From: a virus
IMG/VR virus record: IMGVR_UViG_3300027908_000020
Coordinates: 1 to 64,000 of that record
Strand: one strand, 5' to 3'
DNA: 64,000 nucleotides
Shown here: piece by piece, positions 57,332 through 64,000 of the stretch
Layout of the letters: each line of letters opens with the position of its first letter
Position numbering within the stretch: the stretch's first letter is position 1
Notes under the pieces: model-generated
The model's input: the letters and a program-made list of their open reading frames with translations, nothing else
What the model was told of the DNA's origin: nothing
The model's database searches: none
Made by a program: the position numbers and the translations under genes

Positions 57332-60238
57332 ATGCCAGCTCAAGCCACAGATTTTATATTCGAAAAAATTAAAAATGCCCTGCTAAATATAGATCCTGTG
57401 GCGTTTTGCGAGAAGTACTTAAAACTAGATGGCAAACCGTTTCGATTGCATGGAAACGGGTACAAACCTTTTGCCGATATTTATCGTTATGTCGGTATCA
57501 AAGCGTTAGAAAAAGATTCAATACCAGTAATCATCGTTAAAGGACGTCAAGTAGGCGCAACAACAATGGCAGCGGCCCTTGAAATGTATTTCATGGGCTG
57601 TGGTCTTTTTGGGTCAACAGGTAAGCCACCAATAAGAATTGTTCATGCTTTCCCACAACTTGATTTGGCCTTTGCGTACACTAAGGTAAAGCTTAATGGA
57701 ATGATTAGTGATTCGGTTGTTCCAGAAGAACAGGTTCTTGCAAAAGGTATCAAGCCAAGAGCCTACATGCAATCGATGATTGATCCAGGATCACCAACAA
57801 ACGATTCTTTACAGTTCAAACAGTTTGTTGGAGGGAATCATATCTGGATTGAGTCAACCGGAATTGATGGTAACAGACTCAGAGGTAAACAGTTATCACT
57901 AGATACTGACTTACCAACACCACTAGGATTTATTAAACTACGTGATCTTAAAAAAGGAGATCGATTATTTGATGAACAAGGAAATATTTGTAATGTAATT
58001 AAATTACATCCGATAAATCTATCACCAGAATCTTATCGAATAACTTTCGATGATGGTACAAGCATAGATGCATGTGCAGATCATTTGTGGCTTACGTACA
58101 CAAGACGAGATCGTGCAGCAGCATGCAGATTTTTTAATCAAAAAAGCGATTATAAACCAAGACCAACAGTTAAAAAAACCAAAGAAATATTTGAAACTAT
58201 TAAAGTAAACAACGAAAGTAATCATTCTATACCTAATACTTTACCTTTGAATTATTCAGAAAAAGAGTTACCAATTGATCCATATTTATTTGGATTATGG
58301 CTTGGGGATGGTGATGGAAATGGTAGAATAGAAACGGCAGACCCAGAAATTCTTAATGATTATAATAATCATATTATACCATCATCAACTGGTAAATCAA
58401 AATCTGCCTCATACAGAGTAGCTGGACTCACAACGAAGTTAAGGAAGCTTGGATTATTATTAAATAATCATAAAAGAAAAAATAATATATATAAAAAATA
58501 TATACCAAATGATTACATGCTTGCTTCGTATGCGCAAAGACTTGCCCTTGTTCAAGGGCTTATGGATACAGATGGATTTTGTGATAAGAATGGCAGAGTA
58601 GAGTTTTGTTCCACAATATCAGAATTGGCGCATGATGTATTTGAATTACTATTAAGTTTAGGTATCAAAGCTCATATGTCAGAATCAGAAAGTTGGCTCT
58701 ATGACAATAAATGTAAAAATAGATTTAGAATTAATTTCGTTTCTAGGCTACCAGTATTTAGGCTAAAAAGAAAATTACATAATTTGAAAACAGATAATAA
58801 AGCTATTTTCATGAGTACACATAGGTATATTGTAGATGCGAAGAAGATAGACTCTGTGCCAATGAGATGCATAACTGTTGATAGTCCTAATCAATTATTT
58901 TTGATAACAAAAAAATTTATACCTACCCATAATACCGCTGATGTCCTTTTTTTCGATGAAGTTCAAGATATGCCAGCCTCTGCATTAAGCAATTCAACTA
59001 AGATTCTTGCCAAGGCCCAATATGGTTCGCAAGGTAATGGTATACAGGTTTATTTCGGAACACCAAAGCAGCGTGGCTCAGAATTCTGGACAATGTGGAA
59101 TCAATCATCTCAACAATATTATTATTTGGGATGTGATAAATGCAAGAAGCATTTTCCATTGTATACCCCAGGCTCCAATGATTGGGAAAACATTTGGCTC
59201 TACGGGTACATTGTTAGATGTACACACTGTGGATTCGAACAAGATAAACGTGATGCAGCTGAAAGAGGTAAATGGATTGCAACTAGAGATGCCTCCGACG
59301 CTAAGATAATTGGATTTCATATCAATCAGCTTTACATGCCTGAGTTTACAAGAGAGAAGATAATCTCCGAAAAGCCAGGTATTAGTGCCATTAATACAGA
59401 AAGAGCATATCAGAATGAAGTTCTTGGAGAGTTCTATCATGGTGAAGCAACAATAATAACTCCAGAACAAATCAGAGAATTATGTGGTGATCCTGAAAGA
59501 AAGTTTAGAGCTAGCATATCTACAGCAGAAGATTTGATGGTGTTCCTTGGAATAGATATCGGAGCAAGAAATGATTTAGAGCAATTGGTAGATTCTGAAA
59601 AAATTAAACCACAGGGCCAAAGCTATAGCACAGCTGTTGTAATTGCGATGACAGGGCCCAAACGAATGTCAATTGAATTTGCAACAAAATTCAAAAGAAA
59701 TGATCTTGCAAGTAAAAAGGGCTTAATTGATCAGGTTATGAGACAATATAATTGTAATTTAGCTGTGTGCGATATCGGATTCTCAAATGATTTAAGTGAA
59801 ATTTTACAAACAGAATATGGAGATAAGTTCTTATCATCACAATCATTACCACGTGTAAATGAACACATAAAATTTAATGATCAAACATTTCCAAAAATAA
59901 TTGCATTTGAAAAAGATTATTGGGTAGCAGATTTGTATGAGCAAATGAAAAAAGGAAACATAAGATTTCCGCTGGGTGATTATGAAAAAATTGCATGGCT
60001 TATACAGCATTGTACAAGTATGGAAATTAAACCAAGTATATCTAGAACTGGTGAAATAACTCCACATTATGTTAAAGGAAGTTCACCTAATGATGGATTT
60101 ATGGCTTTGCTTAATGCTTACATAGCATATAAATTTTATGTATCAGATGGATTTCAAATTAAACATCCTTTATCAATGACCGATAGCCAGGGAAGAAAAC
60201 CACCTGTTTTAAGTGGGTATCTACCGCGAATGAAGTAA
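57332..60238 (+). CDS. terL: Terminase large subunit, interrupted by an intein
   Basis: A 968-residue precursor: a 348-residue intein sits in a 620-residue terminase. VKGRQVGATT (residues 69-78) is the Walker A region, with Ala in place of the usual Lys of GK(T/S). TADVLFFDEVQDMP right after the intein is Walker B. YFGTPKQRG follows, then a zinc segment (CDKC ... CTHCGF) with DAAERGKWIATR, typical of phage TerL. The nuclease domain has FLGIDIGARND, AVCDIGF and SPNDGF. Terminase cuts and pumps DNA into heads. Extein joints are ...GNRLRGK / TADV..., which restores the LRGxTADVxFFDE pattern. Confidence 0.95.
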   Translation: MPAQATDFIFEKIKNALLNIDPVAFCEKYLKLDGKPFRLHGNGYKPFADIYRYVGIKALEKDSIPVIIVKGRQVGATTMAAALEMYFMGCGLFGSTGKPPIRIVHAFPQLDLAFAYTKVKLNGMISDSVVPEEQVLAKGIKPRAYMQSMIDPGSPTNDSLQFKQFVGGNHIWIESTGIDGNRLRGKQLSLDTDLPTPLGFIKLRDLKKGDRLFDEQGNICNVIKLHPINLSPESYRITFDDGTSIDACADHLWLTYTRRDRAAACRFFNQKSDYKPRPTVKKTKEIFETIKVNNESNHSIPNTLPLNYSEKELPIDPYLFGLWLGDGDGNGRIETADPEILNDYNNHIIPSSTGKSKSASYRVAGLTTKLRKLGLLLNNHKRKNNIYKKYIPNDYMLASYAQRLALVQGLMDTDGFCDKNGRVEFCSTISELAHDVFELLLSLGIKAHMSESESWLYDNKCKNRFRINFVSRLPVFRLKRKLHNLKTDNKAIFMSTHRYIVDAKKIDSVPMRCITVDSPNQLFLITKKFIPTHNTADVLFFDEVQDMPASALSNSTKILAKAQYGSQGNGIQVYFGTPKQRGSEFWTMWNQSSQQYYYLGCDKCKKHFPLYTPGSNDWENIWLYGYIVRCTHCGFEQDKRDAAERGKWIATRDASDAKIIGFHINQLYMPEFTREKIISEKPGISAINTERAYQNEVLGEFYHGEATIITPEQIRELCGDPERKFRASISTAEDLMVFLGIDIGARNDLEQLVDSEKIKPQGQSYSTAVVIAMTGPKRMSIEFATKFKRNDLASKKGLIDQVMRQYNCNLAVCDIGFSNDLSEILQTEYGDKFLSSQSLPRVNEHIKFNDQTFPKIIAFEKDYWVADLYEQMKKGNIRFPLGDYEKIAWLIQHCTSMEIKPSISRTGEITPHYVKGSSPNDGFMALLNAYIAYKFYVSDGFQIKHPLSMTDSQGRKPPVLSGYLPRMK
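57890..58933 (+). mobile_element. Intein with LAGLIDADG endonuclease inside terL
   Basis: A 348-residue intein. Its start is QLSLDT (Q at codon 57890), aligned with the C-L-x-x-D-T start of class 1 inteins, so the first residue is Gln rather than Cys or Ser. Block B is DACADHLWL with a His. LFGLWLGDGDGNG and LVQGLMDTDGFCD are two LAGLIDADG helices. The end is CITVDSPNQLFLI ... FIPTHN, then Thr as +1 residue. It interrupts terL directly before Walker B, a highly conserved site as expected for homing. Boundaries follow from extein homology. Confidence 0.9.
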
Positions 60239-60312
60239 TAACTGATAGTAAAAATGATAATGTTTTCCGTTTGATATATAGTATTTTACAAGTATAATAG
60301 TAGGGAGTTTTT
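60239..60312 (+). promoter_or_regulatory. Gap before portal gene with TGATATATA box
   Basis: 74 bases with no ORF of useful length. TGATATATA at 60272-60280 matches the recurrent box. AGTATAATAG near 60292-60301 contains TATAAT. TAGGGAG follows as ribosome-binding site for the GTG-starting portal gene. It is likely a promoter for the portal. Confidence 0.5.
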
Positions 60313-62157
60313 GTGCAACCTAAGCAAGCTAAGACGGAACAATTTTTTCAGAATAAGAATTTGCCACCACTAGTGTCCAATACAATGTACAAGAGTGTCT
60401 CAGATTTTCGTAAGGAGACATTAGCAACAGAAGTTGATAAAGGTATTTATCGAGATGGCTCGCCATCTGCCGCTCGCGAAGGTTTGACCCCAGCATCGTT
60501 TGTTACTTCTTCTGTTGGTCTCAAGAAGAACGCACAACTAATTACAAGTAGTGCCCCTGGTGCCCAATGGAGAGGTGGCAACGGCGAAGCCCTTAGACAG
60601 ACTCCGGAAGTTTATTCTCCGCTGTGGCTCAACAGTAATATGAATCTCCCTAGAGATAGGGCCACAATTAATGCGTGGTGTAGAAGTTTTTATGCGCTTG
60701 AGCCATTTGTACAGAATGCAATTAATCTTCATAGCACCTACCCAATCAGCAGGCTTAACATTAAGTGTGCAAACAAGAAAGTAGAAAAGTTCTTCAATGA
60801 AATGATTGAGGAAATTGATCTTATGAATACTTGCGTACAAGTTGCACAAGAGTTTTGGCTGCTTGGAGAGGCATTTGTTTATGCTGAGCTAGATGAACGT
60901 AATGCTAAGTGGAGTAGACTTATAATTCAGAATCCAGATTACGTAGTTGTAAAGCGCTCCGTAATTGCAAATGAGCCACTGATTATGCTTAGACCGGATG
61001 ATAATTTACGCAGAATCGTTTTTTCAAATAGACCATCTGATATTGAACAAAAAAAACAACTCAATGATACAATTGTAGAACATATCAAACGTGGAGAAAA
61101 TATTCCACTTGATAATTTCTACGTTTCTCATTTAGCAAGAAGAATTTCTCCTTATGAAGTCCGTGGAACTGGACTGCCAGTATGTTGTTTTCGTCAGCTT
61201 ATGTTATTTGATAAGCTTCGTGAATCAAAGTTTGCTCAGTCTGATAACATGATTAATCCATTAACGTTAGTTAAAATTGGTAGTGCTGATTATAAGCCAA
61301 CTTTCGCAGATTTAGAATCATGGAGAAATGTTTTTGAAGAAGCACAATACGATAAAGACTTTAAGATATTTACTCACGAAGGAGTAGCTGTAGAAAGAGT
61401 TGGATACAACCAGGGTATCTTTGACATATCAAATGATATTACCCAACTACTCAAAGAAGTTTTCATGGGTCTTATGGTGCCACAAGTTATCATGGAAGGT
61501 GGCGGAGATGTTTCGTATGCTAACGGAGGTATATCTTTGGATGTTCTTCGTCAGAGATACATGCAGTTTAGAAACATGATGGGTACTTGGCTCAGAAAAA
61601 AAATCTTTGCTCCAATCGCAAAGCTTAACGAGTTTTACGAATATGAAGAAGGCGAGAAGAAGTTAATTATTCCAGAAGTTGACTGGAATCATATGTCATT
61701 GTTTGATACATCTGATTATGTTAATGTTCTTGTCCAGCTTTCTGGAGAACAAAAGAAAGTATCTCAACAAACATTGTATCGCTCCCTTGGTTTAGAGTAT
61801 GAGGAGGAGCGCCGTAAGATTAGAAAAGAAGATATTTCTGACGCAATTCGTAAAAAGGAACTTATGTCTCTCGATAGAATGGCGCTTAATGAACTTCGCG
61901 CCATCACAGAAGAAGATGAGATTCCGGAAATTACAGAAACTCCGTTGCCCGGACAATCTCCATATATAGATCAGGCAGGTCAAATGCAGCCAGGTGGAGA
62001 TATGGGTGCAGGCATGGGCCCCGGTGGCCCCGGCGGACTCCCACCTTTGCCAGGCCTTGGACCCCCAGGCGGAGGAATTGGAGCCCCGACATCGCCACCA
62101 TCGCCCGGCGGGCCCCCTGCTGGTTCTGCACCGCCCGCGCCAGCCCCACCAGCTTAA
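60313..62157 (+). CDS. Portal protein
   Basis: A 614-residue protein identified as portal from position directly after terL and from sequence style: SPLWLNSNMNLPRDRATINAWCRSFYALEPFVQNAINLHS (helical entry), WLLGEAFVYAELD, an ISPYEVRGTGLPVC segment and VFMGLMVPQVIMEGGGDVSYANGGISLDVL, all typical of phage portal cores. Portal forms the dodecamer through which DNA enters and leaves the head. The start is GTG with AGGGAG. The last 80 residues are an unusual Gly/Pro-rich tail rich in GPGG and PPP repeats at high local GC. Family detail unknown. Confidence 0.8.
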   Translation: MQPKQAKTEQFFQNKNLPPLVSNTMYKSVSDFRKETLATEVDKGIYRDGSPSAAREGLTPASFVTSSVGLKKNAQLITSSAPGAQWRGGNGEALRQTPEVYSPLWLNSNMNLPRDRATINAWCRSFYALEPFVQNAINLHSTYPISRLNIKCANKKVEKFFNEMIEEIDLMNTCVQVAQEFWLLGEAFVYAELDERNAKWSRLIIQNPDYVVVKRSVIANEPLIMLRPDDNLRRIVFSNRPSDIEQKKQLNDTIVEHIKRGENIPLDNFYVSHLARRISPYEVRGTGLPVCCFRQLMLFDKLRESKFAQSDNMINPLTLVKIGSADYKPTFADLESWRNVFEEAQYDKDFKIFTHEGVAVERVGYNQGIFDISNDITQLLKEVFMGLMVPQVIMEGGGDVSYANGGISLDVLRQRYMQFRNMMGTWLRKKIFAPIAKLNEFYEYEEGEKKLIIPEVDWNHMSLFDTSDYVNVLVQLSGEQKKVSQQTLYRSLGLEYEEERRKIRKEDISDAIRKKELMSLDRMALNELRAITEEDEIPEITETPLPGQSPYIDQAGQMQPGGDMGAGMGPGGPGGLPPLPGLGPPGGGIGAPTSPPSPGGPPAGSAPPAPAPPA

Positions 62158-62196
62158 TAAAAGTCGAGTTGATTGTTTCTACAATCATATTCAAAT

Positions 62197-62763
62197 ATGA
62201 AATCCTGCAAATTTTGTAATGTTAAATTAACAGAGGCAAATAGCTGCCCATCAGACTGGATTAATTCATATAATATATGCAAATTTTGTAGAAATTTAAA
62301 TTCTAAACGGCGTGAAGCTAAAATTAGAAATAATAAAGAAGTATTAAACTTAATTATTTCTGAAAATCATTGTTGCATTGAGTGTAATCACATTTTAACA
62401 AAAGAAAATTGGGCAATTAATAATATTGCTCGTCACCGGTATTTATGCAATAGTTGTAAAAATTTAGAAAGTAAAAAACAAAGAGAATTATTTAAAATTG
62501 AAATAATTAGTGAATATGGTGGTAGATGCGCCTGTTGTGGCGAAACAGAATCTATATTTTTAAATATAGATCACATAGATAATAATGGTTCATCTCATAG
62601 AAAAGAATTATCTAAAAAAACTGGTCTTAAGATGACTGGTTCAAATTTCTATCGCTGGCTCAAAAAGCAGGGCTATCCAAAAGATAATTATCAAATTCTT
62701 TGCTTTAACTGCAATTTTGCCAAGCATGTACTAGGCAAATGTCCACATCAACAAAACATTTAA
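62197..62763 (+). CDS. HNH homing-type endonuclease
   Basis: A 188-residue protein with two N-terminal zinc pairs (CKFC, CKFC), a further CIEC and CNSC, and a C-terminal HNH-type core: CACCGETE, NIDHIDNNGSSHRKEL (the His-Asn motif) and CFNCNFAKHV. It sits between the portal gene and the next structural gene, a typical location for such mobile nucleases. ATG 62197 is chosen over a TTG upstream. AT-rich. Confidence 0.87.
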   Translation: MKSCKFCNVKLTEANSCPSDWINSYNICKFCRNLNSKRREAKIRNNKEVLNLIISENHCCIECNHILTKENWAINNIARHRYLCNSCKNLESKKQRELFKIEIISEYGGRCACCGETESIFLNIDHIDNNGSSHRKELSKKTGLKMTGSNFYRWLKKQGYPKDNYQILCFNCNFAKHVLGKCPHQQNI

Positions 62764-62822
62764 TTATAAATATTATCCAATATGTATAATTTAGCATTAT
62801 TTTGAAAAATGCAGGAGAATAC
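62764..62822 (+). promoter_or_regulatory. TATAAATA promoter-like site
   Basis: TATAAATA at 62765-62772 lies 50 bases before the ATG at 62823, the same distance as the copy at 21181 from its gene. GCAGGAGAATAC provides a strong ribosome-binding site. The 59 bases hold no ORF. Confidence 0.5.
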
Positions 62823-64000
62823 ATGGATAAGCTTGCTCAGGAACGAGGAATCTTTAATAAGCTTCGTGAAAAAGCCAACATAACTGGAAGGATTTTAGAA
62901 TCCTTAAACCCAGAATTTCACGATATGATGGCAAAATTGCGTGTTGCTGATGAAAAAATCCGCGAACATGCTGCTAACTCTAAGGATCTTATTCGATCTG
63001 CTAAGTCTTTAGTTCGTAGAAGAGATTATCTTTCTGCTTCTGTGAATCTTTCTGCTTTTCATGAGAGAGCTAGATATGTTGCATCAGAACTAGAACGATT
63101 CATTAAAGGAGTAGACTTAAAACACTATCAGTTTTTACTCGATCAATTCGATGATGAACAAAAAGAACAGCTGTTTGGTTATGATCCAAATGCCGAGTTA
63201 AAGCTAGGTGATGAAGCATTAGTCGACGATCTTCCAGAAATGACAGTTGAGGCTGCTCTAAAAAAACAAGCAGGACTATCAGACTGGTGGTTCAAGATTA
63301 CCGATCCAATTGCGGATTTAGCTCACAACGTTACACAACAACGCGGTATAGCTATGCGTGCTTTGGAGAAGAAGTTTTCTATTGCTTTCTTAAAGCAACT
63401 GAAAGGTTCTAGTAACGTCATGGTTACACGAGCTAATCAGTTTTTATCATTCATGATGAGGACATTTAAGAAGCTTGCTACCGCTCTTGCAAAACGTAAT
63501 GTAGACCAATATGTTACAGCATCTAAAGAATATATAAATAGATTTGCTAGATTTCATGATCAGTTCGTAAAGTTCTACCAAGCAAACATCGTTCCACTTA
63601 AAAAACATTACGATGAAATTACAGAGCAGGCTCGCAAAAAGGAAGAAGATAAAAGCAGAGGGCTTGAGGAGGGGGCTGAACAAAAGAGAAAGCCGCAAGA
63701 GCAGATTCCACAGATGCAGCAAGGTACTCCAAAGGTTCCATTCGAGAGACTTTACGAACCATCTCAACAACCAACTAGCGCTCCATCTATAGAACCACCT
63801 GGAATGCAGCAACCGCCAAAACAAAAAAGACCCTGGCCCCAACCTTCATTTGATTTTACAAAACCAGCCCCCCACCCAGTTGGTCCAGAAAAAGAAGAAT
63901 TTCCTCAGTTTAATTGGAGATCTAAGAAAGAAGACGACTCTAATCTTCCATTCGAACTAAAGCGTAGAAGAAGCCTTGATTTCTTTGACACGCTTCAAAA
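62823..64000 (+). CDS. 5' part of a long gene, likely virion protein
   Basis: An open frame of at least 392 codons from ATG 62823 to the window end without a stop, so the gene is cut off. The first 300 residues are strongly helical (FNKLREKANITGRILESLN, RHYxxFLDQFDDEQKEQLF-type segments) and the following ~100 are Pro/Gln/Lys-rich and disordered (KPQEQIPQMQQG, PSQQPTSAPS). The pattern matches the other helical plus Pro-rich genes near the portal, suggesting a head or internal protein. No family recognised. Reads from a TATAAATA box and good ribosome-binding site. Confidence 0.8.
   Translation, partial: MDKLAQERGIFNKLREKANITGRILESLNPEFHDMMAKLRVADEKIREHAANSKDLIRSAKSLVRRRDYLSASVNLSAFHERARYVASELERFIKGVDLKHYQFLLDQFDDEQKEQLFGYDPNAELKLGDEALVDDLPEMTVEAALKKQAGLSDWWFKITDPIADLAHNVTQQRGIAMRALEKKFSIAFLKQLKGSSNVMVTRANQFLSFMMRTFKKLATALAKRNVDQYVTASKEYINRFARFHDQFVKFYQANIVPLKKHYDEITEQARKKEEDKSRGLEEGAEQKRKPQEQIPQMQQGTPKVPFERLYEPSQQPTSAPSIEPPGMQQPPKQKRPWPQPSFDFTKPAPHPVGPEKEEFPQFNWRSKKEDDSNLPFELKRRRSLDFFDTLQ

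Overview
This window reads as about 64 kb from the genome of a very large, low-GC, tailed double-stranded DNA bacteriophage (jumbo or huge phage type). The evidence is a terminase large subunit followed by a portal protein, a near-complete set of phage-encoded replication and recombination proteins, many small dense genes of unknown function that overlap by 1-50 bases, and several free-standing homing-type nucleases plus an intein. Nearly all genes lie on the plus strand. Only four lie on the minus strand (3698-4534, 4569-5084, 14431-14832 and a newly recognised 51-codon gene at 22022-22177). I found no rRNA, tRNA or CRISPR array. Shine-Dalgarno sites are common and one is a perfect 13-base match to the usual 16S rRNA tail, so the host probably uses canonical SD initiation. 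The host cannot be named from this sequence.

Layout. 0-8.9 kb: end of a gene carrying an Asn-Pro repeat; sugar-nucleotide genes (nucleotidyltransferase, RmlD-like reductase); an HhH DNA glycosylase; a Dps-like protein on the minus strand; two HU-like proteins; a DksA/TraR zinc protein; and a pair of ClpP homologues, one apparently active and one with all three catalytic residues replaced. 8.9-18 kb: a large Pro-rich protein, DUF192 protein, FtsK-like ATPase, zinc-ribbon proteins, a PPP-type phosphatase, topoisomerase I and an AAA ATPase. 18-25.5 kb: a ribosomal protein bS21 homologue, an MT-A70 methyltransferase overlapping an HNH gene, a tiny Lys/Ser-rich protein with a terminator, a zincin-like protein, peptide deformylase fused to a SEC-C motif, a thioredoxin-fold protein without its cysteines, and the zinc-binding half of a DnaG primase. 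25.5-39 kb: SbcD/SbcC, dNMP kinase, a Cas4/RecB-like nuclease, trigger factor flanked by two paralogous HNH genes, a stand-alone M41 (FtsH-type) peptidase domain and a DnaE-type polymerase. 39-47.5 kb: RecA/UvsX-like recombinase, gp32-like SSB, RuvC-like resolvase, DnaJ, a PD-(D/E)XK-like protein, the TOPRIM half of the split primase and a sigma region-4-like protein. 47.5-64 kb: a mostly virion/packaging region with GIY-YIG and HNH genes, a CCA-adding enzyme, terminase with an intein, portal, and a further long gene that runs off the window.

Two themes stand out. The first is proteostasis and translation: bS21, peptide deformylase, trigger factor, DnaJ, two ClpP subunits, an M41 peptidase and a CCA-adding enzyme in one phage. 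Several of these act at the ribosome or its exit tunnel, which suggests remodelling of host ribosomes and protein quality control. The second is replication independence: polymerase, a primase split over two genes about 21 kb apart, SSB, recombinase, resolvase, SbcCD and topoisomerase. Candidate promoter motifs recur just upstream of genes: TGATATAT(A), and TATAAATA, the latter resembling T4 late promoters. All functions are inferred by reading motifs by eye; no database search was run.
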